From Plumapathes pennacea (taxonomy: Eukaryota; Cnidaria; Anthozoa; Antipatharia; Myriopathidae): a DNA stretch of 64,000 nucleotides. Positions 1 to 31,880 of this stretch are shown here, piece by piece (positions within the stretch are counted from its first letter, which is position 1; every line of letters starts with the position of its first letter). The translations under genes and the position numbers were made by a program. The stretch covers positions 19,475,670-19,539,669 of the forward strand of contig OZ038467.1 in the NCBI GenBank assembly GCA_964036295.1, given 5' to 3'. The notes under the pieces are model-generated. The model did no database searches. It was not told where the DNA came from and saw only the letters and a list, made by a program, of their open reading frames with translations.

Positions 1-412
1 TTTGCGCGAGTTCTATATTGCGGTGGTCCGTCTGGGCGGCCTGTTGTTCGGTTTCCTTCAGCTGCGTTTCAAGATCCACCATCTGTTCATCCCCTTCGCT
101 CTCCACATTCTCCAACTCTCTCACCGCTTCTCCTTCTTGTGCGGATTTATTTTCTAAGTTACTCAGTCGCTCTGTCTTTTCACTCAAGGTCAACAATTTT
201 TCCTCGAGTTCTTTTTTCAACAGAGTCAGTCGGTTGGTCATGGAGTCGCGGTCACACTCATGGTGATAAGCCAGGGCCTCCGCTTCTAACGTTTGCTGTT
301 TCGCCTCATTCTTGCGCTCATCCGCTTCATCCATCGAGTCTTTGATTTTCTGCAGTCTCTCCCTCACTTTGTTCATCTTGACGCTCATCTTATTGTCCAC
401 CTTCGAAGACAT
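1..412 (-). CDS. Tropomyosin-like coiled-coil protein, 5' coding exon (partial)
   Basis: On the minus strand an ATG at 412 opens a frame of 137 codons that runs off the left edge without a stop. The product begins MSSKVDNKMSVKMNKV and is almost entirely charged coiled-coil heptads rich in Glu, Lys, Gln and Leu, with no proline or glycine breaks. This matches the N-terminal half of a tropomyosin, an actin-filament-binding rod of about 280 residues. Short stretches such as LLKKELEEKL and LENKSAQEGEA resemble tropomyosin heptads. No intron interrupts the visible part. Another small coiled-coil protein cannot be excluded, because coiled coils look alike and the C-terminal half is outside the window. 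Confidence 0.6.
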   Translation of the reverse strand, partial: MSSKVDNKMSVKMNKVRERLQKIKDSMDEADERKNEAKQQTLEAEALAYHHECDRDSMTNRLTLLKKELEEKLLTLSEKTERLSNLENKSAQEGEAVRELENVESEGDEQMVDLETQLKETEQQAAQTDHRNIELAQ

Positions 413-1923
413 CTTGACTTTTACAAAAACGAAACCCTCGCTCTGCTCTGGTAACCAACACGAGTGAAATATTCTCGAGTGTAAGCTTATTTTGGGTAGC
501 TTGCTTGGAATGCAAAGAATTCGGAAAGGCTGTCAACTGCTGTAAAATAAGACACAGCCAGATCGGATGCGAAGGATCAATATCACGAGCAGTATTACTT
601 ACCACTTGAATCTAAAGTCTTCTGTCGCATGGTACATGTTCAAGATAAGATTAATATCGCAAGGGGAATTTGTTACACACTGCCGAATATTGGTGAAAGA
701 GGAGAAAAGGGGAGAAAAAAAGAGAGGAAAATCTCACTAAAAGGAAGCGGTGAGGGGAAGGAGTAAAATAAACCAATTTAACGCATGCACGAATATCCAA
801 ATTGATGATATCGTCTCTATAACGTGACAAACTTAACAGTTATCAAAACAAGAACTGAGTATCAGAAACCCGAACACCCCACAAGGATCGTAAGGCAACA
901 TGATGGGATTGAGTTGCTGACAAGAAAATCGAATAAAGCCGGAGAGGTCTCCCCGTCTCTATATTTGCACATGTTGGGTGCGAGTGAAGAATGATGATCT
1001 CGCTGTTGGGGGAACAATTCGCTCAGGGAAAACACCCGACCAAATGAAAGCACGCAAGCCGATGAAGTCCTGTTGTAGGAGAACGCGATTTTATTGACAG
1101 TCTGTTCTTTGTTTTAGCTGATATTTTGATACATGCCGTTACCAGGGAAACGGGAACACTGAAATAATCACGCAAGCCAGATCCGCCTTACATTTATGAG
1201 CTTCCTTGCTTCAAATAAACTTACGCTATTGTGGGCTTCTTGCATAGAGAAGTGCTGCGCTACTGGGCACGTCAAACATGACCTCCTCAGAGCTTCAGGA
1301 GCGACTGCAACACCAAATCTGGATTGTTTACGCGTAAATTGATAATCTGCATTTAAAAACAGGGAGTAACGTTGTGATAAATGCCACGGATGCTTTTCCA
1401 TTTATAGAAGAAATAGCTTGTGGATTTAAGGGGTTGTGGACGGTAAATTTTTGAAATTCCTGAAATTCTATTGCCTCCTCGTCACTGTTCTCAAGCTTTA
1501 CTAGTCCAAAGCTCATTCCGACCGTTCTTCTTTACCTCCCTTCCAGAACGAACCCTTACTTTAGGGTCTTTCAGGTTTAAAATTATGTGTGATGCCCCTT
1601 TAAATCTTGTGCGCCACCGCCTTGGTGCCTACATCCGGGGTCCGAGATCACGTGGTACTTCAATAAAGACATACAAAACAATCCGCCATAAAAACGAGCC
1701 GAAAGTTGATTTGTTGAAACTTGTTCGCGAACGAAAAGTACTCTTGATGTAACTAAGCATTTATTTCTTCCATGTTTATAAATATTCTCCTTTCGTACAA
1801 ACATTGTATTTCTCCAGGACAATATCTAAAGTCCTTTTGATCAGATAAATCTCTCCAACATTTATATTAAGATTGAATCCAGGTCTGGCAGTAAATTCAG
1901 TAACAGTAACAAACCGCAAATTA
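413..1923. other. Upstream region of the tropomyosin-like gene, no gene seen
   Basis: This is 5' flank and probably 5' UTR or promoter of the tropomyosin-like gene. Short open frames exist but show no recognisable domain and no convincing splice context. Purine-rich tracts occur around 690-760. Confidence 0.4.
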
Positions 1924-1990
1924 CCAACCTCGTTCCCAGGCTCTTTCATCTGCCGGGCCGGGAGATGAAAGAGCCTGGGAACGAGGTTGG
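1924..1990. repeat. Near-perfect hairpin, 28-bp arms
   Basis: The arm at 1924-1951 is repeated as its reverse complement at 1963-1990, around an 11-base G/C-rich loop. It is probably the remnant of a small foldback element; no flanking gene depends on it. Confidence 0.85.
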
Positions 1991-2120
1991 CAAATCACTT
2001 GATGTGCAAAAAACCCAACACAAAGGGTCTCAATACGAAACCGGGCAATTGTCTGGCATCACTGATGAATGAGTGAAAGCTTCTTGAAATCGTCAATTTA
2101 CTTTCAACGTGAACAGTCGA

Positions 2121-2430
2121 TTTTTTTTTTTTTTTTTTTTTTTTTCTTTTTGAAACAGAGGGAACCGGCATCTCGGAATCACATGTAGGAAATAACGACG
2201 CAGTAGTAGTAGCGCAAGCACAGGAAGAAAGGAAAACACTTTGGCCCGGTTCGGACTCCATTCCTCACATGCGCCGAACAAATGCAAAATCAGCTCAAAA
2301 AATGTTTTTTGCTCATTTGCATTAGGCCCGGCGCACGTTTGGAACGGGCCTTGCGGTTTCTTTTGCTAGCGTCGTCCTGATTCACGACGGTTTTCTTCTT
2401 CTTCTTCTTCCTTTTTTTTTTTTTTTTTTG
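2121..2430. repeat. Homopolymer T tracts flanking a GC-richer segment
   Basis: A run of 25 T begins at 2121, and a TTC/T tract lies near 2391-2430. The Lys-rich frames read from them on the minus strand are low-complexity artefacts. Confidence 0.8.
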
Positions 2431-2700
2431 TGCTTGCGCTAATGTAAGCGTCCAGCCTGTGAAATTAATTCTCGCTGTCTCCACAAAGAAAATGAACCGC
2501 GAATAAAAATTCGCGGTGGACGCCTCAATCAACTGTTTCAACTGAATGTATGAACATGTACATAGACGAGTCGCCACACCGTCGTACGAAGCAACAGCAC
2601 AGGTTCAACACGACAACCACGTGGTCTCAACTCGATAGCAAACCCAACAAGTTCACAGATGAACAAAACGTAACGGGAGAAACTCATCCCTCTCAAGCTG

Positions 2701-2906
2701 CCCTTTCACTCCCAAGAGTGATCAACTTCAATTTTCTCCTTTGGTCTCTTGCCAGAGATGTATCATACAGTATGGAGAATTTGCCGCTTGATACGTTGTG
2801 CAAATGGAAGCTGACTAAACTATCAACTCTCATTACAACACTCGCACATTTTCTTCTTAAACCGTTAGGAGAATCTGTATTTTGAGCTTGGGAGTGAAAG
2901 GGTTAA
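2701..2906. mobile_element. TTAA-flanked MITE, copy 1
   Basis: This element of about 205 bp starts CCCTTTCACTCCCAAG and ends CTTGGGAGTGAAAGGGTTAA, so its ends are inverted repeats and TTAA flanks it. It has no coding capacity. The same family recurs at least ten more times in the window. Confidence 0.85.
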
Positions 2907-3079
2907 TAAACTTTCCCAAATTGCTCACGAGGAAACACAGTTTTCGTCGTCACTGTGACGGTTCTCCAGGTATAAACTCAATTCCGTTTTAACAGCGGGC
3001 CCAGGATAGCGCTGAGAAACGCTGAAGTGAGCACGAACAACTGGAGCCGCCACAACGCGTTCGTTGACAACCGAACATC

Positions 3080-22079
<19,000 letters not shown>

Positions 22080-23251
22080 GCTTTACAATATCCGTTCTGG
22101 ATATCCTTCGAAGTGAGGGGAAAGTCACACTCCTGCAAAGAAATCCCGGACTTGAGAAAGAGCAAGAAGCAGCCGTGAGAAGACTGGGAAATAGGAAATG
22201 AAAATGACATGACCCAGTGCTGCTCTGCCAACACGTGTTAATGACGTATTTCCGTTGTTGTGTCGCGTTGTAAATCTCAGCGAGTTACGTCGTATGGTGT
22301 CTGGGAAAATGAAAAAAACATGGGGGAAAATGCACAATACTTTTAAATGCAACAGCGATACGATTCACAGATCAAGAATCGATTGCGTGGAAGGCCAGAC
22401 ACTGCTTAAACACTGCATGACTATCCAATTGCCATTGTAAGCTTTTGTAAACATTTCACTCCACAGCGAGCACTCGTTGGAAAAGTATTCCATAACCTCC
22501 CATAGAATACTCTCAGGAATATTAGAATTACAAGGAAAATGTAATATTTAGCGCTTTCCAATGTTTGCGTTTTCAGTGAATTTGACCATCCACAAGAATA
22601 CGATAACAGTTGCGTTAAATCTTTCCAGACGCCGTTTGCGTTTTCGGTGAATTCGATGTATCGTTTTCGTCGTATTCGTGTGGACAGGATATGAAAAACG
22701 CAGCAAAATGAAATGCATCCATGAAGACGGAGCCTTAGAAATTATAGATGTGAACATATGCGCATAAATACAATACCGAAATATCAATGTCATGACAAAT
22801 GTTTATTAAACTGGCTACCCGCCAGTTCAAATAGCAAACAACGCGTATAACAACGTGAGTCATCACAGCCCATTTTGGGACCAGGCTAAGACGCCGCATT
22901 GCAGTTTCGGTGTGTAAAGCGTTATCACTGTCAAACGCGAACAAATTTGCAATTAGTTTAGTTTTATGTGAGGATTTTATGGAAGAATCGGGAACGTGCT
23001 GAAATTGACTGACCGACCGGAAGTATAACCTCCGCAGCAGGACTCCACGGGACTTGAGGTCTGTCCAGTGCTTGCAGTCTTGAATTTCATCCAAACCATC
23101 GCTGCTCGTGCAACACGCTGAAGTAGACAAGGTAAGATGCTTTTCCTGTGCAAACTCGAAACTTCGATTCGATCTGGCATCAGTGCGTGGTCGCGCAGGC
23201 ATACGCACAAGCCAAAATGCTGTTTAAAGTTTTCTTCAAAGATTCCATAAT

Positions 23252-23434
23252 TACTGTGTCGAACCTCGCTATTTCGAACTCGGTTAATTCGAAATCCCCG
23301 TTATTTCAAAGTCAAGCCGAATCCCCCTGGATTTATTTTTTCAGTCATTTACTATCGGCTATTTCGAAACCCCGCTATTTCGAACCTTCTTTCATGTCCC
23401 ATGCGACTTCGAGCTAGCGGGGTTCGACTGTACT
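23252..23434. mobile_element. Short TIR element with GTCGAACC ends
   Basis: The ends GTGTCGAACCTCGCTATTTC and, reading inward from the right, TACAGTCGAACCCCGCTA are inverted repeats. The interior repeats TTTCGAA and CCCCGCTATTTCGAA motifs. This resembles non-autonomous pogo-type elements. Confidence 0.75.
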
Positions 23435-24474
23435 TTTTCTCCTGGTTAGTTGAAAATTTGTCTTCACACGGTGTGATTTTTGCTTGCGACACGAGTTAAT
23501 CGCGTGTCGTTCATATGACGATTTGTGTCCCGTGTGTCTCATGCAACAACACACCCCGTATGAGTCAGCAATGTGTCCGATAGACAGACGGAGAAAATGC
23601 TAGACATGTGAAATTCTAAACAAATGAACGACCTGTGCAGTGTCCGATAGACCGAGACCGAAAGACCGATAGACCGATAGACCGACGGACTGATCGTCAA
23701 ACTGAATTACCTACTTGTCCGTTGGACTCAGATAAATAACAGAATGAGCTACAAAACAGTGTCAACGGTACGGCGACGTCTAAATCGAATAATATTCGTA
23801 TTAAGGAATGAAATTCGCGTTCTATGTGTTGTAAACGTCGAACTTCACATGCGTAAAATGCAAATGAGCAAAATCTATTGTTTTAGCTAATTTACATCGT
23901 ATTCGACACAAGTAAAGTTCGACGTTTAAAACGCAATAGCCGTCAACGTCTCTAAAATGTGTGTTTGATTTAGACGTCGCACAAGCGACGCATCGATTGA
24001 AATGCGTCACTTTAATACACGAAGTATTATAATAACACCGATGACTCTGAGAATGAACGAGGATTCACACATGGAACTTCATTCGTCTGAATTAGATTCG
24101 TCGTATGAGTCGGTCGAGCTAGCGACCGCGTGTGAAATTCGTTTGGTTTAAATGAAATTTGTGCTAGTGTGTAACGTTAAACCAGGGTTTGAGTGCTTTG
24201 TGTTCATTTTAATGCGGAAAAGGCTCCCGTGGCACTGCTGTGCCTTGTTTGAATCATTCAGTCAATCAGACACGGGGTTCATGGAGAGCTTGCAGTGACC
24301 TTGTATTTACATTCCAAGCATACGTGGTGTCAGTATAATCTGATATGAATTACATGCAAACCAATTACCAAAACCTAAACTTTATTACATTGCTAAACAC
24401 GATAATCATCAATACCTGAAGGTTGAATTCTTGGCAATACACTAAACGACAATCACTACATGTACTGTAAAGTG

Positions 24475-24700
24475 AAGTAAAGTATCTTTATTATACACGG
24501 TAAGAAATTCAGCTAGTAGCTGGTGGGGCCGTGTTGTATAAAGCAGACAGGTTTGGAAGGGAAAAACCGTTGGAGTTGCCTCCTCGGATGAAAAACCTTC
24601 CTACTACTGCCGGCCGTGGGGATCGAACCCACGACCTCCTGGTTCAGAGCTTCATTACGGATTCTGGTCTACCACCCCAGACCGCTCAGCCACTGAATCA
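24475..24700 (-). mobile_element. tRNA-derived SINE, copy 2
   Basis: Read on the minus strand, the head has an A box (TGGCTGAGCGG) and a B box (GGGTTCGATCCCC), the internal RNA polymerase III promoter. The tail ends in the same TACCGTGTATAATAAAG-type sequence as copy 1. Confidence 0.8.
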
Positions 24701-24997
24701 GTCATAGCTTTGGTGATCGTCATAGTTTTGGTGGTCGTTTTAAACTTGTACCAAGCCTACCCCTATAATGTTCCATGATTTCGATCAACCAGGGAGTTCT
24801 GTTTCTGTAAAACTACACCTCCCGCGGTGTTTGACGGTAACAAAAGAGCCGAGATGAACTGGGGCCCAGCGTGGTATCCAGTCTCCCCGTGCCAGCACGT
24901 GGTTTCCCATGTTGTGTGCATAATGCATGATTAATTTTGTTTACGATTTTTACCCTCAGCATTCCGCCTTGTGTCGTTCAGTTTGTGCATTGCAATC

Positions 24998-27900
24998 ATG
25001 GAGGAAGCTAATATGAGTAAATGCCGACGTGTTAAGGGTCGCATTGGACCGATAAGATACGATTTCAACCACGTGGTTACAGTCGTATCTGCAGCATTTA
25101 TTTGGGGTATTGTGATCTGGTGCATTATCCGGCCCGGGCCAGCAAAGGAAGAGTTAACTGACTGGATGTTATGGGTGACGAAATGCTGGACTTGGTTGTA
25201 CATCGGAAACCAAGATGCTTGGATCGTTTTCATAATCGTTCTGTACTTCTCTAAGTACTCAAAGATCAAGCTTGGCAAACCAGACGATCAACCCGAATAT
25301 AACGATGCCACTTACTTCACCATGCTGTTTGCCGCAGGAATTGGCATGGGGTTGTTCTACTATGGGGTTGCAGAGCCAATGTGGCATTACGAACCAGGAA
25401 AACCGCATGGAAATCGATATTGGGGAAGGTAAGTTTCAAACTGTCCAGCATAAAAAAGACAACAACAACAACAACAACAAGAGAGGGAGATAGGACTGTA
25501 CGAGAACGATGTTTGGGCTATAACTTATAGGAGGGCGAACATCGGTAGTTTGGAAAAAGAGTTCTGTTTGAAATGCGGTTGTATCAGATCTCTCAAACAA
25601 TCCCAAAAACTCGGCTTACTGTACGAATGTTATCAATAGAATATTCACAAAAGATAATGTATACAACAAATTGTAAAGAAGCAAGAAAACACACTAATTT
25701 AAGGTTTGAGTTCCGACCGAAGATGACTATAAATCCTGTACGAAAGCCGCCAAAACCCCAACCCTATGTCCAATTCGTCATGGCTAAACGTCTGCGCGTG
25801 TGATCTCCGTACAGTAAGGAACTTTTCATAGCTGACAATGGCACATTAGCTGGACAAATTATACAATAAGCTAACCTGAATCTAAAGAATATTTAAATTC
25901 ATTTCAGCCTTCAAAGGCGCTCACAATATGCATTTATGCATTCGCTTTAGTTTAAGTCAATTGTTTCCTGAATAAAACCCATTAGACCAAGCAATTTTAC
26001 AAGTTGATGTTAGTTCTTTGTCTCGCTCACAGACAACATAGTGCAGTGAGAGAATATTCTCCGGCTGTGCTCTACGGAATGAACTCTATGCGGCGACTAC
26101 GTGATGATAAGACGGGTAATGGTTGTTATGTAATATGGGGGATAAAGTTTCGGACAACGTTCGGACGTAATATTGTCATTGGCTTAGCTCTGCGTTTGCT
26201 TCGCTTTCGGAATGCTTCAAAACAACTCTGGCAGCGTTTTTAGCCAATCAGAAACAATTGCAGAACCAACTGCGACCTCGTCACACAAACAAGACGAAAT
26301 TTCGCACTGCTAGTTAGTCCCTTCTTCGAGATAAGTATAATTGCAAATTACTTTCCCTTTATGGTTGGTTAAAAGTATTTTCTTACAGCCTTTCTGACTG
26401 GCGCTGCAGCTTCTACAGAACAGGAAAAAAATTACAACAGTGCCTTGCTCTCGTTTCATCATCGGCCACACAAGTTGTCACAGCGCACGCCGGCATAGGC
26501 AAGAAACATTCCGCGTTATATAGTGAAGTCCCTGACGAACATAAAAAATGAAATCTCGGCATACTTTGATTATGAATGCCAATAAAAAATAATAAAAAAG
26601 AATGATCTTCTTTTCACAGAACATCTGATAACCAACGGGCTCAAGATGCTATTAACCAAACCTTCTTCCACTGGGGAATCCACGGTTGGGTTGTCTACGT
26701 GCTGGTTGGACTCCTTCTCTCGTATTTGTCCTACAACAAAGGTCTACCTATGACTATGCGTGCATGTTTCTACCCCCTCATTGGCGACAAGGTCTACGGA
26801 ATTCTTGGTGACATTGTGGACATCCTGTCTATCATAGCCACCATGTTTGGGGTATGCACAAGCCTTGGCATTGGCGCCATTGGATTCACCGGTGGTCTAG
26901 CTCGTCTAAACAGGAACATCGAGAACAATTTTCAAACCCAGATTATTGTTATTTGGGGGATCACTGCTATGGCCACAATCTCAGTCGTCACCGGAATGAA
27001 AGTCGGCATCCGTCGCCTCAGCGAAATCTGTTTTGCAATTGGCATGTTTATCATGTTGGTGGTATTCTTCTACGACGACACCTGGTACCTCCTGAACGTT
27101 TTCGTCCAAAGCATCGGATACTACTTTCAGAACCTCATCCAGCTCGGCTTCCACACGGACGCTTTCGCACAGCTTGGTATCGCACCAGACAGCAAAGAGG
27201 CACCCGGGTGGATGCTTGAATGGACCATCCTCTACTGGGGATGGTGGATTGCCTGGTGTCCGTTTGTTGGCATGTTCATCGCCAAAATATCCAAGGGACG
27301 CACCATCAAGGACTTCATCCAAAACACCCTCGCAGTTCCAGCCACTTACACATTCCTCTGGTTCAGCATCATGGGAGCGGCGGGAATAAAGATGGAACGC
27401 AATGCAGTTCTTGCTGGTATCACCTGCAACTCCACCCTTGGCGGTGCTAAAGCTGTGGAGTCCCTCAATGGACTCTACCGCTTGTCCTGTCGAGGAAACA
27501 TCGATATGTGGTTCGACATGATCACACAGTATGGCAAAAGCGATGAATTCAAGCAATTTATGTCCGTCGTGTCAATGGTTGCAATCCTGCTGTACTTCGT
27601 GACAAGCTCCGACAGTGGTTCTCTTGTTATCGACTGTCTCGCTGCCAATGGCCACCAAGAACCCCCCGTTATACAGCGTATCTTTTGGGCCTTCACAGAG
27701 GGTGCATGTGCTAGTATTCTGCTCAGGGCCGGAGGGACCGATGCCTTAAAAGCCTTACAGAGCATGGCTATCGTCGCGGGGCTGATGTATACTGTGGTCC
27801 TCAACCTCATGTGCGTCGCAATATGGCGAGCCTTCCAGATGGACTTCGGTGAGCTGGATCCTGAAAAGCATAAGTTTTCCTCCAACGTCTTGGATTCACT

Positions 27901-28360
27901 GTTCCATCCCTCCAAGAAAAGGGCAAAGAAACTGATCACAGCCATTATCGCCCCTTGGTTCCCCCTCGGAAAAGTCGCTGCCAAGGTGTACGGTGGAAGG
28001 GCTTGTGGCTACATGATCTTCCTTGCCATTCCGTTCTACTTGTGTTTCATATTGCAGATCCTGCAGATTGTCGAGGAAGGTTTGGCGTACGTTGGGTGGG
28101 CAATCCTGTTTGCTTTCGTCGGTTATGGCACTGGTATCCGAGCTAACATGCGTGCCAAGTACGACATCCATGGGAACATGGCTGAAGATTTCTTTGCAGT
28201 GTTGCTGATGTACCCTTTGGCTGCAGTGCAGATGGAAGAACACCTACAGATTGACGCCATGCATAGCAACGGGGACGCAGAACTGCAAAGCTTAACGGGA
28301 GGCAACGGTGATAAAGGAAAAGATGCCAAAGATCTTACTCTTCACCAGTCGACCCTATAG
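24998..28360 (+). CDS. BCCT-family transporter 1 (betaine/carnitine/choline type)
   Basis: This gene encodes a predicted plasma-membrane symporter of quaternary-amine or sulfonium osmolytes. Exon 1 is 24998-25428 and exon 2 is 26620-28360. The junction falls inside an Arg codon and the product is 723 residues. Family hallmarks are the glycine-rich helix GIGMGLFYYGVAEP (114-127) and the tryptophan-rich helix WTILYWGWWIAW (345-356) followed by CPFVGMFIAKISKGRTIKDF. In BetP the corresponding segments form the sodium and betaine sites. About 12 hydrophobic segments fit the usual fold. I chose the ATG at 24998 over the in-frame ATG at 24971 because both paralogues begin at the equivalent of 24998. 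Substrate is inferred from the family; betaine and DMSP are plausible. It is the first of three tandem copies. Confidence 0.92.
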
Positions 28361-30620
28361 ATAGCGCATATTGGTTGAACTAGAAATGTGTCGTTGGCTT
28401 AAGAGTAGTTACATTTCAAAACCTGTTTGTATTAGGTTTAATCGGGTATCACAGTTTACTGACATGGTACAAACAAAACGAGGCCAGTCCACGGTTGAAG
28501 CATACCATTGTTGAAATATTTTAGCACCTCACTCTTATATAACCGGAGTGCGTAGAGCGGATGAGGGTACCTCTCAGAAAAGGCTATTCTTTTTCTGTAT
28601 TATTCCTGTTCACTTGATCACTTAAAAACACATCCCAGGAAGGCAAAATTAAACGGAAGGCTTTGTGTGTGTGTATGTTATAAACAACTAAAGTTAGTGT
28701 GTTTTTTATCGGGTATCATCGAAGCGGAATAATTTACCGATCGAAGATACTTCCAAAACAAAAGATTCAAAGTTCTGTTTTTCACCTGTATAAACTCACT
28801 TGATCACTCAAAAACATCCCAGGACGACAAAACTAACCAAAACAGCCTAAGATTTTTTTTTTTGTGTATATATTTTAGGCAACTTTAATAAGCTAGTGTG
28901 CCTTCTTATCGAGTGGTCATTAAGTGAAAACGGACTGTCAACGAAAAATGTACGAATCTAAAAATATTGTTTCTCTCTCGTAGAGCTGTCTAAACTAATC
29001 GTTTGATTGCAGCTTTAGTTTAGCGTTTTCTTTAAAGATGAAGTTAACTCGCATTGCTGATTGGTTTCTTTTACGAAGCGAAACCAAACGCAAATTACTT
29101 TGACTTTTGGTCCCGGTTCTTCAAAGCACGACTAGACTAATCCTGGATTACGTCCGATTAGGCTAATTCTGGATTAAGTCCAAACGTTTTTGCTAGCTAA
29201 CACAAGCTTTTTAATTGGTCTTTGAACGAAACCTTACAGTTCTTTGGCGGCAAGAGGTTGAAGGAAAATTTTTCGTTATTCCTGGATTAACTTAATCGGA
29301 CTTTGAACAACCGGACCCTGATTGGTTGAAAGAACTTCTTACAACATATGTGATTGGTTGTGCATTTATTTGGTTTGTATACGAAAGTCATCCAAAAATT
29401 GCTTTCATTGCTTTAGAACTGACATGTACATAACTACCACATAGCACTGCAGGGTTGTGTGTGCTGTATGAAAACTCGTAAATAAAGTACCTTGTGTGCA
29501 CACTACTCATCATGTGATCTATATACGATCCGATACATCATACACGACTTTGTTGTCACGAAAAACAAACCTCTGACTTCCGGAGCTGAAGTTAATAAAA
29601 GAAAACACAACAGTATTGAAGCGAAGGCTGGATTAATCATGGCCTCTCGTTAGAAATAAGAGTCGAAGTCAAACTGTCAAAAATCGATTGTGCATAAAAA
29701 GATATGTCACGCATTCTCAAAATGCAGAGTCACTCAACCTTTAAAAAGCAAGTGTTTGAGCAAGGTGTCAACAGCCAAGTTCTCTATAACTGTGGGGTTT
29801 TTTTCTGGTGAGAAACTGGAAGTCTCTCTTGGGAGTTCCACTCTTGTTCCTACTTTCCATTTTAGTATATTCTGGTCTCGACGCAACTCACGCCGCGAGC
29901 TCACTGGCAACGCCAGTCTAGTTTGACTTTGTGTCCGGATACTTTGTATGCGAAATAGTTTTCAAGTGTAAACTGGGCTCTAGATCCTTTGTTAGAATCT
30001 TGCGTAGTTCGTCGCGGCGACAAAGACGGAGAACAAATCTTCCTGGGAGGTGAGAGACGCTGCTGAACAAAGACGTGTTGTGGTGCCAGTGATGAGAGGC
30101 CCTTGTCATCAAAGGTCACGGGGGAGGTAAAATTTCAAGGTCACGTCCGTTATAATAGCTAACAGTGACTGACATACAAGCTTTAGAAGTCACGACATTA
30201 TTCAACTTGCATTCCAGCGATCCAAAATTTAAGTTTTTAGATTGTGCAACGGTTTCTCGTACATTACGTGATACATCGAAGCAAGACGACTGTAATTGGT
30301 TTCCTGTCACGTGCACAATGTTCTGACATGTTCCGTTTAGCCACCCTTCGGGCCTCGTTTTCACAAGAGCGAATTTATCACTTTATTCAAAAGCGTTTAC
30401 ACTAGTTTTTGTGAATCCGGCGTCATTTTTAGTGAATCCGGAATCGAAAGTGAAACTTTGTACTTTGTACTTTGACTTTGTATCCGAAATAGTTTTCAAG
30501 TGTAAACTCATGGCCCTTTGTTAGAACCTTGCGTAATTCATCGCGGCGGTGGCCTTAGCAAAAACCTACATCACTACATACATCACTCATAATACACGTG
30601 CACTTCATTCCTGACAAAAC
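28361..30620. other. Intergenic region between BCCT copies 1 and 2
   Basis: No gene is seen. The first 180 bases are 3' UTR-like and match the region after copy 2 (37944-38070). A segment of about 110 bp is duplicated at 28608-28710 and 28790-28912. A piece of about 85 bp at 29935-30021 recurs at 30466-30549, just before exon 1 of copy 2. A degenerate TTAA MITE fragment lies at 29708-29838. Confidence 0.5.
29109..29319. mobile_element. Foldback MITE
   Basis: The left end GGTCCCGGTTCTTCAAAG and the right end CTTTGAACAACCGGACC pair. TCCTGGATTA and its complement occur inside both arms. Confidence 0.7.
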
Positions 30621-31681
30621 ATGGAGGCTGCGGGATCAGACAAGTCTCGGCGTGTTAAAGGCAAAATCGGCCCGATAAAGTATGACTTCAACCCCGTTGT
30701 AACTGCTCTCTCTGCAATTGCCATCTGTGGAATTGTCGTTTGGTGCATTATCGAACCCAAAGCGGCAAACGTCGAGTTATCGCAGTGGCTGTCATGGGTA
30801 ACGAAATGCTGGACCTGGTTGTACATCGGAAACCAAGACGTTTGGATTGTGTTCATAATGGTTGTGTACTTCTCTAAGTACTCAAAGATCAAGCTTGGCA
30901 AACCGGACGACAAACCCGAATACAACGACATCACTTACTTCACCATGCTGTTCGCCGCGGGAGTTGGCATGGGGTTGTTTTACTATGGGGTCGCGGAGCC
31001 AATGTGGCATTACGAACCAGGAATACCGCATGGAAATCGCTATTGGGGAAGGTATGTTTTATTTGGTGAGCGCGCTACGCAATCCTCCCATTCGACCGTG
31101 GTGCACCGTGCACGAAATGACTTTCGTTGCCTACGAAAAATCAAACTTTTAGCCAGATTTTAGCAAAATTATATAATCCAGTAAACATTGTTCGGACTTG
31201 TATGTGCACGTTTTTCGTAGTTTTCAGTTTGGTTTGCTTTGTTTTTGGAAAACGAAGGATCGGAACAGATACTTAATCATGCAGAGGTAGTACCTGGTAC
31301 GTATCGCTCAATCAAAATCCATCACAGTCCTGTCGTTCCTTTTGCTGTCGGTTCAGCAGCTGTCATCCAGGATGATGTAAATTTGGAGCTATCCGCTGAT
31401 TTGTGAATGACAAAAAGTTGTCAGTAAGACGTGTGCGTTTTGTAAATAAATATGAAAAGCTATCAATTGTCAGTAAGAGGTGTGCGTTTTGTAAATAAAT
31501 ATGAAAACCAAATTTAATGTGAGACACATTTGCAAGCTGTTGAACAATATTTTTCCTTTTGCATGAACAGCCTTTACTACACACATACAGTTTATTATAG
31601 CTCCCTTACACAGGACTGTTCCGCCACAATTTATCAAAAGTAAATAATCTTGAAAATCTATAAAAACTATTCATCTTTTTA

Positions 31682-31880
31682 ATAATACGCTAAGCCACTT
31701 CCGTCCGTCTCTGTAACGCTCTTTCCCAGGCCTTCTCATAAAAAATGCAAGATGCCCCACATCGAGTGAAACTAAGTATAAATGTTGGCCTTGTATGCCG
31801 ACCACAGTTCTTTTAGAAATCGGAAATGAGTTTCAAAAGAGAACTTGTGCTGTCAGGTGACTGGATGTTGGGCTGACACA
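31682..31880. repeat. Dispersed 200-bp repeat, copy 1
   Basis: The block from ATAATACGCTAAGCCACTTC to the end of the CAGGTGACTGGATGTTGGGC segment recurs at 34908-35112, in the same intron and orientation. Confidence 0.8.

Larger units (their letters stand above)
22080..24997. other. Divergent intergenic interval between helicase and first BCCT gene
   Basis: The helicase gene reads left and the transporter reads right, so both promoters should lie in these 2.9 kb. I see no further gene. The interval holds a TIR element (23252-23434), a run of GACCGATAGACC-type short repeats near 23640-23690 and a SINE (24475-24700). Confidence 0.5.

Noticed and set aside
24600..24695. tRNA gene
   Set aside because: A and B boxes are present, but the acceptor stem does not pair and the sequence continues into a shared SINE tail.
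24971..24997. Upstream ATG of BCCT copy 1 as the start
   Set aside because: The extra nine residues have no counterpart in copies 2 and 3, whose starts align with 24998.
26981..27984. Long open frames antisense to BCCT exon 2 (191 and 169 codons), with equivalents in copies 2 and 3
   Set aside because: They mirror the coding frame of conserved membrane-protein exons, have no domain of their own, and the sense strand is clearly the gene.
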